A DNA stretch of 64,000 nt from an uncultured Muribaculum sp. Lineage in GTDB: Bacteria > Bacteroidota > Bacteroidia > Bacteroidales > Muribaculaceae. Shown in pieces: positions 7,255-15,606 of this stretch; the stretch's first letter is position 1, and each line of letters starts with the position of its first letter. The position numbers and the translations under genes are program-made. The notes beneath the pieces are model-generated. The model did not search any database and was not told the origin of the DNA. It saw nothing but the letters and a program-made list of their open reading frames with translations. The stretch covers positions 1 through 64,000 of the forward strand of contig CAJTSJ010000007.1 of assembly GCA_910578785.1 (NCBI GenBank), given 5' to 3'.

Positions 7255-8583
7255 TTACCATACACCGCCCATAGGCGCTTGTACAAACGTCAGAGTGCAG
7301 TATTCCTCGTATTCAAGGAACTCGTTCTCGCATACCATGACCAGCTCGATTACGCGTTCGAAGCCGGAATGGTTTTTCAATACTTTCAAAAGCATGCTTG
7401 AATCGTCCTGTCGTTCAAAATATACGGCGTTGCCTATCGGATTGACCCGTATATCCTGCTTTTCCCTGTCTATCAGCATTTCCTTGATGCCCCATTCCGT
7501 ATAATTGGTGCTGGATATGTAGAAATTCTGTCCGGATGCATCTACTTTAAATGCTTTTTCTCCTGACCACTCGTCGCCGTCGTTTCTTAATTTCCACGCC
7601 GGGGTTCTGACTTCGGCGAACATGGTTGACGGTTGGCTTTCCGGCGATTGCGTTATGGAGAACCGGGAGAGCAGCCCCTCGGAATCAACGTCGACCAAAA
7701 ATGTTCGCTCCGAATCTGAGTCGTTCTTTTGGATGTCTATGTCAAGTATATCGTCGCTTGCGGAGATGCTGATATATGGCGAGTTTACCTGCTTGCCGTC
7801 TATGATTTCTATGTCATTGCCGTCAATAGCCAGCGACCTGATAAATAGGCCGTTGTAGTTAAGACATTTTAGTTTGAATTGCTCGCCTGACGGTTTGCAT
7901 AGGGTCTCCATATGATTCGATATAGCGTTGTGCCTTGGTTTCTTAACCTTGAATGTGTTTTTGTATGATTTCCATTGTGCTATGCCTGTTTGTGATTTAA
8001 TATATTCAGTTCCAGGGAGTTGCTGTATTGTATGTTTGATGTATCCGTTTTTAGACTGTAACCCCGGAGAAGTGCATACTGATATCGACCTGTGTTCGGC
8101 TGTAGGATTGGAACTGACTGTAATTCTAACTCCTACTATTCCTGATTCATTGTTTGCTCCGGAAATGCTATATCCATATAAGATTTTGTTTGTCAGGATT
8201 TTATCCTTGTGCCCAACGAACATATTGTCGGATACTACATAATCAGTCGTCTTATGGTTTGAAGGAAAAAGGAAGACATATTCACCACCTTCGGGATTAA
8301 TCGTAAACTCATATTCTCCGGGCCCGAACAGTTCGTCGCTATCGCCGAATCGCCAAGTTGTAGGCCATCGCAGTTCATCGTCCAGATCAAACCAACTCGG
8401 CCAATTCTGGTGCTCCACATCCGGCTCGGTTGGAATATCCGGCTCGACAACAGGCTCAGGTTCATCCTTGCAAGATGATAAAACGATCATGAACAACAGT
8501 ATCACAACAAGAATTATCAGGGAGACAACAAACCGATGATTTGCGGTGTGTACATTGTCGGCTATGAATTTGAGTGATTTCAT
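7255..8583 (-). CDS. Large surface or periplasmic lipoprotein, unknown function
   Basis: I do not recognise the family of this 442-residue protein. After a long N-terminal segment it has a hydrophobic stretch ending in a lipobox (MIVLSSCKDEPEP; lipidated Cys at residue 39), then a proline/glutamate linker (EPEPVVEPDIPTEPDV). The rest looks like beta-rich repeats of the BACON/Ig type seen in Bacteroidales surface lipoproteins. A longer frame reaches 8616, but the promoter TATATTTG at 8614-8621 overlaps that start, so the ATG at 8583 is used. It stands alone between the apeB terminator and a 32-bp palindrome. Confidence 0.75.
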   Translation of the reverse strand: MKSLKFIADNVHTANHRFVVSLIILVVILLFMIVLSSCKDEPEPVVEPDIPTEPDVEHQNWPSWFDLDDELRWPTTWRFGDSDELFGPGEYEFTINPEGGEYVFLFPSNHKTTDYVVSDNMFVGHKDKILTNKILYGYSISGANNESGIVGVRITVSSNPTAEHRSISVCTSPGLQSKNGYIKHTIQQLPGTEYIKSQTGIAQWKSYKNTFKVKKPRHNAISNHMETLCKPSGEQFKLKCLNYNGLFIRSLAIDGNDIEIIDGKQVNSPYISISASDDILDIDIQKNDSDSERTFLVDVDSEGLLSRFSITQSPESQPSTMFAEVRTPAWKLRNDGDEWSGEKAFKVDASGQNFYISSTNYTEWGIKEMLIDREKQDIRVNPIGNAVYFERQDDSSMLLKVLKNHSGFERVIELVMVCENEFLEYEEYCTLTFVQAPMGGVW

Positions 8584-8613
8584 ATACAGGCAGGAGCTTA
8601 AGGTTGATTTTTG

Positions 8614-8621
8614 CAAATATA
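8614..8621 (-). promoter_or_regulatory. Promoter -7 element of the large lipoprotein
   Basis: Minus-strand TATATTTGC, 30 nt before the ATG at 8583. A CTTG at 8645-8642 lies 20 nt upstream and could serve as the -33 element. Confidence 0.6.
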
Positions 8622-8645
8622 GGGATATGAAAGGTATAAAACAAG

Positions 8646-8677
8646 CAAACTTTTATGTTTTAAAACATAAAAGTTTG
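8646..8677. terminator. 32-bp perfect AT-rich palindrome
   Basis: CAAACTTTTATGTTTT is followed at once by its exact reverse complement. It lies past the stop of the glycosyltransferase gene and just upstream of the -33 region of the lipoprotein gene. As RNA it forms a 14-15 bp hairpin followed by a T-rich stretch on the minus strand, so a terminator is likely; as DNA its symmetry and position also suit an operator. Confidence 0.55.
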
Positions 8678-8713
8678 TGTTTGTAATCGTATGTAGCCAA
8701 ATGCTGAGCGTTC

Positions 8714-9712
8714 TTATCGCTTTAGTTGGCTGAATTTGTGCCGGCCGAGAAGATAGTATTGTATTATGATATTGGGTTGGTCGGGCAGGAGATTTTTGTC
8801 CGGAAACATGGTATAGTTTTTTTTCATTGACCGGAAGTCGCGGTGGGCTTTGAGCACGGCATTGGCGTTTTTGAGGTCAAGTTTGAGCATGAACATGCCC
8901 CAGGCCAGAGTGTCGTAAAGCCTGCGGATGAACAGTCGTCGAGTCCGCACGCCGTCAGGCAGGTTTTTGTAGAGCAGGACCAGATTGTTTCTGAAGTTGA
9001 GATATGTCTTTTTCGGATTTGAAGCCGGTAACGTTCCGCCCCCGAGGTGAAACACGGAGCTTTCGGGTACTGCCGCGATGTCGTATCCGGACAGTTTTAC
9101 CCTCCAGCACAGGTCAATCTCCTCCATGTGGGCGAAAAACAGAGGGTCAAGTCCCCCGGCCTTACGGTAGAGGTCGGTGCGTATCATCAGCGCCGCCCCC
9201 GATGCCCAGAATATTGAAGCCGTGGAGTCATATTGCCCGTTGTCATGTTCGGTTACGGCAAATATGCGCCCTCGGCAATACGGGTAGCCGTTTTTGTCGA
9301 GATAGCCTCCGCAGGCTCCTGCATATTCCAGCATGTCGGGCTCTTTGTATGACAGAATCTTAGGCTGGCATGCGCCAGTCTCAGGATGTGCCTCCATATA
9401 TCGGAAAAGCGGTTCTATCCAGCCGGGAGCCGGAGCCACGTCGCTGTTGAGCAGAATTGTGTATTTGTGGGGCAGGTCGTCTATGGCCAGGTTGTATCCC
9501 TCGGCGAACCCATGATTTTTATGGAGCAATATCAGCTCCGTCTCCGGAAATCTTGATTTAAGCATTTCCACGGAACCGTCGATACTTCCGTTGTCGGCCA
9601 CGATTACATCGGCCAGCTCCGAATCGGTGTTGGCAATGACCTTGGGCAGAAACTCGGGCAGGATGGTGCTTCCGTTCCAGTTGAGAATGACTACTGCTAT
9701 CGGTCTGTTCAT
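8714..9712 (-). CDS. Family 2 glycosyltransferase
   Basis: The 332-residue GT-A protein resembles rhamnosyltransferase-like GT2 enzymes. The nucleotide-sugar fold shows PIAVVILNWNGSTILPEF at the N-terminus, VIVADNGSIDGSVEML, and a metal-binding LLNSDVAP. A later ASGAALMIRTDLYRKAGGLD and FFAHMEEIDLCWRVKLSGYD follow the catalytic-base pattern. No transmembrane segment is obvious, so it probably works at the inner face of the membrane. Its start overlaps the acyltransferase stop by 4 nt (ATGA), giving translational coupling, and both enzymes are likely to act on cell-envelope glycolipid. The exact acceptor and sugar cannot be read from sequence. Confidence 0.9.
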   Translation of the reverse strand: MNRPIAVVILNWNGSTILPEFLPKVIANTDSELADVIVADNGSIDGSVEMLKSRFPETELILLHKNHGFAEGYNLAIDDLPHKYTILLNSDVAPAPGWIEPLFRYMEAHPETGACQPKILSYKEPDMLEYAGACGGYLDKNGYPYCRGRIFAVTEHDNGQYDSTASIFWASGAALMIRTDLYRKAGGLDPLFFAHMEEIDLCWRVKLSGYDIAAVPESSVFHLGGGTLPASNPKKTYLNFRNNLVLLYKNLPDGVRTRRLFIRRLYDTLAWGMFMLKLDLKNANAVLKAHRDFRSMKKNYTMFPDKNLLPDQPNIIIQYYLLGRHKFSQLKR

Positions 9713-10629
9713 GGCTGTCCGGCATTATCTTCCGGCATCTCCACCGGATGTTTCCACCGCTTGTGGGTCCATAGCCATATCGCGGGATTCCGTCTGATGG
9801 TCTCTTCGAGCATACGTCCGTAGCGGTCGGTGATAGAGTACATAGGCATCTCGCCCGGATGGTCGGCAATTGGCTTTACTGTCAGTCGATAGTGGCCGCG
9901 CGAGGGTTTGTCGACATCCCAGTAGAACACGGCCATGTCAAGACGCCTCGCGAGGGTCTCGGTGCCGGTTATGATGGCGGTAGGGTGGTTGAGGAACATC
10001 ATTATGTGGCCTACGTCGCCGTGCGAGGGCTTTTGGTCGGACATAAATCCGGTGATGGAGAGTATGTTGTCGCGTTTGAGCTTGAGGAGGTCACGGAACA
10101 CCATCTTCTTGTCGAACGACACTGAGCCGAAACGGCTTCGAAGCTTAAGAAAGTATTGGTCGAACCATTCATTCTTAAGCGGGCGGTAGACCTGGGAGAA
10201 TACGAGCTTGTCCGAAGGTTTGTGGCGCGACCACAGAGAGATCGACGGCGCCCACTCCCAGTTGCCGCAGTGGGAAAAGTATATGGCTACCGAGCGTCCC
10301 CGGTCAAACGCCTTGTCAATCTCTTCGACACCCACGAACTCCATGCGGCGTTTCATCTCCTCGTCACTGATGTGCCCGAGCTTGATGGTCTCGACAAAGT
10401 AGTCGGCGAAGTTGCGGTAGAATTGGCGGAGGATTTTCTTTTGTTCCTTTTCGTCTTTTTCAGGGAATGAATCGGATATATTCTTCAAGGCTACCTTTCG
10501 GCGATATCTGACCACGTAGAACAGCAACAGGAATATGAAATCACTGATGCAGTACAGCAGTCCGAAGGGGAGCCGTGCAAGTCCGTCAAGAATCCATTTG
10601 ACAGGCAGATATTTCAGATTGCGTTTCAT
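9709..10629 (-). CDS. Lipid A acyltransferase family protein (LpxL/HtrB-like)
   Basis: The 306-residue protein has an N-terminal membrane anchor (about residues 20-42) and the acyltransferase motif IYFSHCGNWEWAPS with His120 and Glu125 (HxxxxE). KPSHGDVGHIMMFLNHPTAII and the C-terminal RNPAIWLWTHKRWK are further marks of the LpxL/HtrB family. It would transfer a secondary acyl chain to lipid A or a related glycolipid at the cytoplasmic face of the inner membrane. It overlaps mtaB upstream and the GT2 gene downstream by 4 nt each. Whether it is LpxL, LpxM or an ornithine-lipid type acyltransferase cannot be decided here. Confidence 0.88.
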   Translation of the reverse strand: MKRNLKYLPVKWILDGLARLPFGLLYCISDFIFLLLFYVVRYRRKVALKNISDSFPEKDEKEQKKILRQFYRNFADYFVETIKLGHISDEEMKRRMEFVGVEEIDKAFDRGRSVAIYFSHCGNWEWAPSISLWSRHKPSDKLVFSQVYRPLKNEWFDQYFLKLRSRFGSVSFDKKMVFRDLLKLKRDNILSITGFMSDQKPSHGDVGHIMMFLNHPTAIITGTETLARRLDMAVFYWDVDKPSRGHYRLTVKPIADHPGEMPMYSITDRYGRMLEETIRRNPAIWLWTHKRWKHPVEMPEDNAGQP

Positions 10630-11945
10630 GACAGTATTGTGCCGTTTATCAATTCTTCGTCAGGCACTGCCGAGTCCAGTCTGACGGGGACAATGGTGTT
10701 ATAAAGCGATGGGTCGGGACTCATCTGAACGCGCAGATAGTTGTCGGTAAATCCGAACATCGGTTTGCCGACCTTCGGCTCTTCGGGAAGAACTTTGCGC
10801 GTCGTACCGATAAAACGCGCCATGAACGCGTTAAGTTTGTTCTCCGACAGCGACAGCATTCTGCACGTGCGCTTATGCTTGTCAGCCTGTGAAACTATTC
10901 CGTCAATTCCGAGCGCTTTTGTTCCCGGGCGTTCGGAATAAGGGAATACGTGCAGCCGGGATATATCGATAGAGTCTACGAAGTCGTATGATTTACGGAA
11001 CAGTTCTTCCGTTTCGCCGCGTGCCCCCACGATAAGGTCTACGCCTATGAACGCATCAGGCATTACTTCGCGTATGCGCTCTATGCGGTGGCGGAACAAG
11101 GCCGTGTCGTAGTGTCTGCGCATGAGGCTCAGGACCTCGTCAGATCCAGCCTGCAACGGTATGTGGAAGTGCGGCATGAACCGGCGGGACGATGCTACCC
11201 AGTCGATGATGTCGTCGGTCAGCAGGTTAGGTTCGATCGATGATATGCGGTAGCGTTCGATGCCGTCGACTTTGTCGAGTTCCTTTATGAGGTCAAAGAA
11301 TGTGTCGTCGCGACCCTTGCCGAAGTCTCCTATATTTACCCCGGTCAGCACTATCTCACGTCCTCCGTCTTCGGCCACCTTCCGTGCTTGTCCGACAATC
11401 TCATCTATGCTTCCCGAACGGCTTCGTCCGCGTGCCATAGGTATGGTGCAGTATGAGCACCAATAGTCGCAACCATCCTGGATCTTAAGGAAATATCTGG
11501 TTCGGTCTTCGCCGGAGCATGACGGATGAAATGCCCGGATGTCCTTGGCCGGAGTCACTTCGCGGCATTTCTGTCTGTCGGCATACCACTTGTCGATATA
11601 TTCCGAGATGGCAAGCTTCTGGTCGGTGCCGACCACGATGTCCACTCCCGGAATTTCGGCTATCTCGTGCGATTTCAGCTGTGCGTAGCATCCTGTGACC
11701 ACTATTACGGCTTCCGGATATTTTGAAGCGAAACGGTGCAGGGCCTGGCGGCACTTCTTGTCGGCCACTTCGGTCACGCTGCATGTGTTGACTACGATAA
11801 TGTCGGGCGTCTCGCCTGTTGACACACGGCGTATGCCTTTGGCCGCTAACGTCTTGGCTATAGTCGAGGTCTCGGCGAAATTAAGCTTGCATCCAAATGT
11901 ATGGAACAAGGCTTTGGCGTTATCAAATGACGATGCATCAATCAT
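10626..11945 (-). CDS. mtaB: tRNA t6A37 methylthiotransferase MtaB
   Basis: The 439-residue radical-SAM methylthiotransferase converts t6A to ms2t6A at position 37 of tRNAs reading ANN codons. The N-terminal UPF0004 cluster ligands are Cys19 (HTFGCKLNFAE), Cys55 and Cys86; the radical-SAM cluster is Cys159/163/166 in CDYWCSYCTIPMARGRSRS. A TRAM-like C-terminal domain follows. The HTFGCKLN opening marks MtaB rather than MiaB or RimO. The promoter -7 element ends only 4 nt before the ATG, so the message may be leaderless. The gene leads an operon with an acyltransferase and a glycosyltransferase through 4-nt overlaps. Confidence 0.94.
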   Translation of the reverse strand: MIDASSFDNAKALFHTFGCKLNFAETSTIAKTLAAKGIRRVSTGETPDIIVVNTCSVTEVADKKCRQALHRFASKYPEAVIVVTGCYAQLKSHEIAEIPGVDIVVGTDQKLAISEYIDKWYADRQKCREVTPAKDIRAFHPSCSGEDRTRYFLKIQDGCDYWCSYCTIPMARGRSRSGSIDEIVGQARKVAEDGGREIVLTGVNIGDFGKGRDDTFFDLIKELDKVDGIERYRISSIEPNLLTDDIIDWVASSRRFMPHFHIPLQAGSDEVLSLMRRHYDTALFRHRIERIREVMPDAFIGVDLIVGARGETEELFRKSYDFVDSIDISRLHVFPYSERPGTKALGIDGIVSQADKHKRTCRMLSLSENKLNAFMARFIGTTRKVLPEEPKVGKPMFGFTDNYLRVQMSPDPSLYNTIVPVRLDSAVPDEELINGTILS

Positions 11946-11949
11946 AGTG

Positions 11950-11957
11950 CAAATTTA
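11950..11957 (-). promoter_or_regulatory. Promoter -7 element of mtaB operon
   Basis: Minus-strand TAAATTTGC ends 4 nt before the mtaB ATG. A TTTG lies 23 nt upstream (11984-11981), slightly more than the usual 19-21 nt. Confidence 0.55.
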
Positions 11958-12018
11958 CTGCTTTTTGAGTTATCGGCAGACAAATTCAGTGACTATTTAT
12001 TGCTAAATGCCGGATATG

Positions 12019-12054
12019 AAAAAATCCGGTTGCACCTGTCGGTAGCAGCCGGAT
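12019..12054 (-). terminator. Rho-independent terminator of the TerB-like gene
   Basis: On the minus strand ATCCGGCTGC pairs with GCAACCGGAT (one wobble) and is followed by six T. It lies 36 nt past the stop of the TerB-like gene. Confidence 0.85.
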
Positions 12055-12089
12055 GTGTGAAGTCTGAGTAAATTGAGGAAAGCCCGGGA

Positions 12090-12533
12090 TTATGCCTTGT
12101 TCTTGATTATGAGCACCTCAATTATAGATATGGCTGTCTGCTCCGGGATTTCAAGAGTTTCGGCGAGCTGGTTGATGATGTCTTTTTCCTCATCCTCAAG
12201 CACTCCGTCGGCAAGGGCGATGTCTACCGCGCATGCGAAAGCCGTCAGCTTCATGTCTTCGGGCAGTCCGGTCACAGAAGCGGCCACGAGGGCGCTTGCT
12301 CCCTGGTTCTTCAGAATGCGGAAAAGCTTGTCGAACATTTTGTCGAAAGCCGGGCCTGAAAAATTGTCATACAGGCGAAGGCGACGGATATAGGTTACAA
12401 TGCCGTCCCATTCTGATTGTGAAATACTTCCGTCAGCTCCTGCCATTGCTAATGCGATACCGGCAAATGCCTCCTGCTTTGAGAGTTTGTTGTCTTCCGG
12501 TACTTGTTTGAAAATTTTATCGAAAAGTCCCAT
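12090..12533 (-). CDS. TerB-like (tellurite-resistance TerB family) protein
   Basis: The 147-residue helical, acidic cytoplasmic protein has the TerB/DjlA-type pattern of paired helices with D-G-x-I and D-G-x-L loops: AMAGADGSISQSEWDGI and DIALADGVLEDEEKDIINQLA. These loops give two internal halves. TerB-like proteins bind metal or scaffold stress complexes, but many stand-alone members have no known role. No other ter genes are nearby, so tellurite resistance should not be assumed. It is monocistronic, with its own promoter and terminator. Confidence 0.8.
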   Translation of the reverse strand: MGLFDKIFKQVPEDNKLSKQEAFAGIALAMAGADGSISQSEWDGIVTYIRRLRLYDNFSGPAFDKMFDKLFRILKNQGASALVAASVTGLPEDMKLTAFACAVDIALADGVLEDEEKDIINQLAETLEIPEQTAISIIEVLIIKNKA

Positions 12534-12604
12534 GATTGAATTTTGTGATAAATTGATGTAGCGTTTTATATTTGTAATGTTGCTGATTTTTGGTATCAGT
12601 ACTA

Positions 12605-12612
12605 CAAAATTA
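12605..12612 (-). promoter_or_regulatory. Promoter -7 element of the TerB-like gene
   Basis: Minus-strand TAATTTTG, 71 nt before the ATG at 12533. Confidence 0.5.
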
Positions 12613-12810
12613 ATATTATTTTTCGGGTTGAAAAATAGTCGGGGCTTTAGTTTTTCGACATTATAGCATTAATTAACAGAATGCATATTGGGGAACCGGC
12701 TCTATGTTTGACATGCGTGATAATAGGAATATTTATACATAATTAATTGACGGGGCGATTCTAGAACTATTTATTGAGTAAATTTGTACTAAATTAAATA
12801 TAAAAATGTC

Positions 12811-12818
12811 TATTTTTG
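12811..12818 (+). promoter_or_regulatory. Promoter -7 element of the acyl-CoA synthetase gene
   Basis: TATTTTTGC lies 15 nt before the ATG at 12834. A second match, TAAATTTG at 12779-12786, is an alternative. The element overlaps the longer TTG-initiated frame at 12816, which is why the later ATG is preferred. Confidence 0.55.
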
Positions 12819-12833
12819 CAGAAAATAATATCG

Positions 12834-14504
12834 ATGAACAATCCAGACTTATTGAATGCCCTTTATGCACAAAGTTTTTGTGACAACTGGACCCTCCCGG
12901 CTCTGTCGGAGTATGGTGATAAAAAGGTCGTGACCTACGGCGGGTTGGCGGAAGAGATTGCCAAAATGCATTTAATGTATGAAATGATAGGCATAAAGCC
13001 CGGCGACAAAATAGCTCTGATAGGTAAAAATGCTCCGGGATGGATCATGGTGTTCATATCCACGATTACTTACGGAGCCACTATAGTGCCTATTCTCCAG
13101 GATTTTAATCCTACCGACGCACAGCATATCATAAACCACTCGGAGTCGGTGTTGCTGTTTGTGGACAAAAACATCTGGGAAAATCTTGAATTTGAAAAGA
13201 TGCCGCATCTGCGGGGTGTAATCTCGCTGTCGGAATCGAAGCTTCTTGCCGAGCATCCGCTTAACAACAAATGTATGGAGAAGCAGTTGAGGAAGCTTAA
13301 GCGTACATTTAAGTCGCGTTATAAAGGCGGATTCGGCCCTAAGGATGTGGTATATCGTGAAATGGACGCCGACGATATAGCGGTCATCAACTATACCTCG
13401 GGCACTACCGGATTTTCCAAAGGAGTCATGCTTACATATAAGAACCTGTGGGGAAACGTCATGTTCGGCAGTCAGTCTCGCCTGCATTTTCAGGGCTCGC
13501 GATGTCTTTCGTTCCTGCCGTTGGCCCATGCCTACGGATGTGCGTTTGACATGCTGGTGCCGTTGGCCGTTGGCACCCACATCATTGTCTTCGGAAAGCT
13601 TCCGACCCCCGTGTTGCTGATGAAGGCTCTCTCTGAGGTGCGTCCGAATCTTGTGATTTGTGTTCCGTTGATACTCGAAAAGATATATCGCAAGCAGATA
13701 CTTCCGATGATTACCAAGTCGCCGATGCGGTGGGTGCTTGCCATTCCTGGACTTGACAAGGCGCTTTACGTCATGATACGTAAAAAGCTTGTCGAGGCTT
13801 TCGGCGGGGAATTCGAGGAGGTAATTGTCGGCGGCGCGCCGCTCAACCATGAGGTGGAAGAATTCCTGCATAGAATCAAGTTCCCGTTTACGGTGGGATA
13901 TGGAATGACCGAATGCGGTCCGCTTATCAGCTATACGCCGTGGCGCCAGTTTTTGGTCACTTCGTCAGGCCGGACATTGCCGGGACTTATGGAGAGCAAG
14001 ATTCTCAGCGACTCACCGGAGACGGTGCCGGGCGAAATCTGTGTCAAAGGCGTCAATGTCATGAAGGGTTACTACAAGAATCCCGACGCTACATCGGCGG
14101 TGCTTGACGAGGACGGATGGCTTCACACGGGCGACATGGGCACGCGGTCGGCCGATGGGACAATATTCATCAAAGGCCGCTACAAGACGATGATTCTGTC
14201 GTCCAACGGACAGAACATTTACCCGGAAGAAATCGAGGCCAAGCTGAACAACATGCCGCTGGTGGCCGAAAGTCTGGTGATAGAGCGCAACAACCATCTG
14301 GTGGCTCTCGTATATCCCGACTATGAGACCATGGACCGCTACGGAATATCAAGCGCCAAGCTGCCTGAAGAGATGGAGAAAGTGCGTCAGGATCTTAATA
14401 AACTTGTAGCCCCTTATGAGAAAGTCGACAAGATACAGCTGATTGCGCAGGAGTTTGAAAAGACGCCCAAGCGTTCAATCAAGCGCTACCTCTATAATGC
14501 TTAA
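12834..14504 (+). CDS. Long-chain fatty acid-CoA ligase (AMP-binding)
   Basis: The 556-residue ANL-superfamily enzyme activates a carboxylic acid, most likely a fatty acid, to acyl-CoA through an acyl-adenylate. Motifs in order: P-loop INYTSGTTGFSKGVMLTYKN, LPLAHAYG, YGMTECGPLISYTPW, the hinge region DGWLHTGDMGTRSADGTIFIKGR, and C-terminal catalytic Lys in KTPKRSIKRYLYNA. The start at 12834 avoids overlap with the promoter. The Ca/Na antiporter gene starts 15 nt downstream and is likely co-transcribed. The size and the lack of a phosphopantetheine or reductase domain fit stand-alone FadD-type ligases. Confidence 0.88.
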   Translation: MNNPDLLNALYAQSFCDNWTLPALSEYGDKKVVTYGGLAEEIAKMHLMYEMIGIKPGDKIALIGKNAPGWIMVFISTITYGATIVPILQDFNPTDAQHIINHSESVLLFVDKNIWENLEFEKMPHLRGVISLSESKLLAEHPLNNKCMEKQLRKLKRTFKSRYKGGFGPKDVVYREMDADDIAVINYTSGTTGFSKGVMLTYKNLWGNVMFGSQSRLHFQGSRCLSFLPLAHAYGCAFDMLVPLAVGTHIIVFGKLPTPVLLMKALSEVRPNLVICVPLILEKIYRKQILPMITKSPMRWVLAIPGLDKALYVMIRKKLVEAFGGEFEEVIVGGAPLNHEVEEFLHRIKFPFTVGYGMTECGPLISYTPWRQFLVTSSGRTLPGLMESKILSDSPETVPGEICVKGVNVMKGYYKNPDATSAVLDEDGWLHTGDMGTRSADGTIFIKGRYKTMILSSNGQNIYPEEIEAKLNNMPLVAESLVIERNNHLVALVYPDYETMDRYGISSAKLPEEMEKVRQDLNKLVAPYEKVDKIQLIAQEFEKTPKRSIKRYLYNA

Positions 14505-14519
14505 TCACGGACAGTAGCT

Positions 14520-15497
14520 ATGTGGTTGGACATATTGTTGCTTTTAATCGGACTGGCGTTGATTCTGTTCGGAGCCAACTGGCTGACTGACGGAGCATCG
14601 GCCGTGGCCAAGCGGTGGGGCGTTTCAGACCTTGTGATAGGGTTGACCGTCGTAGCTTTCGGAACATCGGCTCCGGAGCTGGTCATAAGTGTAGTGTCGG
14701 CCATTCACGGAAGCGCCGGGCTGGCCGTCGGCAATGTCGTTGGAAGCAACATATTCAATGTGCTCGTGATTATCGGCTGCGTGGCGGTTTTGGCTCCAAT
14801 AAAGGTTGATAAGGGTAATATGACTAATGATATACCGTTGGTCATCCTGTCGTCGCTTGCCCTGTTTGTCTGTGCTAACTCAATGATGCTCGACGGATTG
14901 CCGGAAAATGTGATAAGCCGTTCCGAAGGATTGCTCCTGTTGCTCTTTTTCATGATATTCATGCGCTATACATTCTCGATTGCCAGAAATGCCGTCAACG
15001 GTGCAGAGGCAGTCGATGGAGCTGATGCTGACGCTAAAAAGATACCGTTGTGGAAGTCTGCCTTGCTGATTGCGGCGGGGCTTGCCGGATTGATTTTTGG
15101 CGGGGAGTGGTTTGTCGACGGAGCGTCGGGTGTGGCCCGAGGTCTGAATGTAAGCGAGTCGGTCATAGGTCTGACTATAGTAGCCGCCGGTACATCGTTG
15201 CCGGAACTTGCCACGTCGATGGTGGCGGCGTTGAAAAAGAATACGGAGCTTGCCGTCGGCAATGTGGTCGGCAGTTGTGTGTTCAATGTCTTTATGGTGC
15301 TCGGGGTGTCGGCCGTGATACGCCCGTTGGAGCTTGGAGGCATCGGCAACTTCGACCTTCTTACGCTGGTCCTGGCAAGCGTGCTCTTCTGGTTCTTCGG
15401 GTGGCAGATAAGGACACGCACCATCACCCGTGTCGAAGGCATACTGCTTCTCGCGGTGTATGTGGCCTATACTTCAGTGCTGATATACAATGCATAA
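14520..15497 (+). CDS. Calcium/sodium antiporter (CaCA family, YrbG-like)
   Basis: The 325-residue inner-membrane protein has about ten transmembrane segments in two inverted halves. Each half carries the cation-binding alpha repeat: TVVAFGTSAPELVISVVSAI near residue 45 and TIVAAGTSLPELATSMVAAL near residue 220. Each repeat is followed by AVGNVVGSNIFNV or AVGNVVGSCVFNV. The hydrophilic middle loop (EAVDGADADAKKI) is short, as in bacterial NCX/YrbG proteins. It exchanges Ca2+ for Na+ or H+. It follows the acyl-CoA ligase by 15 nt. Family membership is secure; the transported ions are from family knowledge. Confidence 0.93.
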   Translation: MWLDILLLLIGLALILFGANWLTDGASAVAKRWGVSDLVIGLTVVAFGTSAPELVISVVSAIHGSAGLAVGNVVGSNIFNVLVIIGCVAVLAPIKVDKGNMTNDIPLVILSSLALFVCANSMMLDGLPENVISRSEGLLLLLFFMIFMRYTFSIARNAVNGAEAVDGADADAKKIPLWKSALLIAAGLAGLIFGGEWFVDGASGVARGLNVSESVIGLTIVAAGTSLPELATSMVAALKKNTELAVGNVVGSCVFNVFMVLGVSAVIRPLELGGIGNFDLLTLVLASVLFWFFGWQIRTRTITRVEGILLLAVYVAYTSVLIYNA

Positions 15498-15577
15498 CCC
15501 AATACGGCACCAATTAACAGGACTGATTATTTAGATATTATTACGATGTTTTGATTAATTTTTTGGTGCAGGTTTTG

Positions 15578-15585
15578 TAATTTTG
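15578..15585 (+). promoter_or_regulatory. Promoter -7 element of the DUF5686 gene
   Basis: TAATTTTGC ends 21 nt before the proposed TTG start at 15607. It overlaps the longer possible start at 15583, which is therefore unlikely to be used. Confidence 0.55.
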
Positions 15586-15606
15586 CACTCCAAAAATTGC
15601 ATCTTA

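Larger units (their letters stand above)
12534..12833. other. AT-rich divergent promoter region
   Basis: This 300-nt gap has no coding frame of note. It carries the minus-strand TAATTTTG of the TerB-like gene at 12605-12612 and plus-strand promoter elements for the acyl-CoA synthetase gene at 12779-12786 (TAAATTTG) and 12811-12818 (TATTTTTG). Nothing else was seen. Confidence 0.55.

Noticed and set aside
12090..12533. Tellurite-resistance function for the TerB-like protein
   Set aside because: No terZ, terC, terD or other ter gene is near; stand-alone TerB-like proteins are widespread with other or unknown roles.
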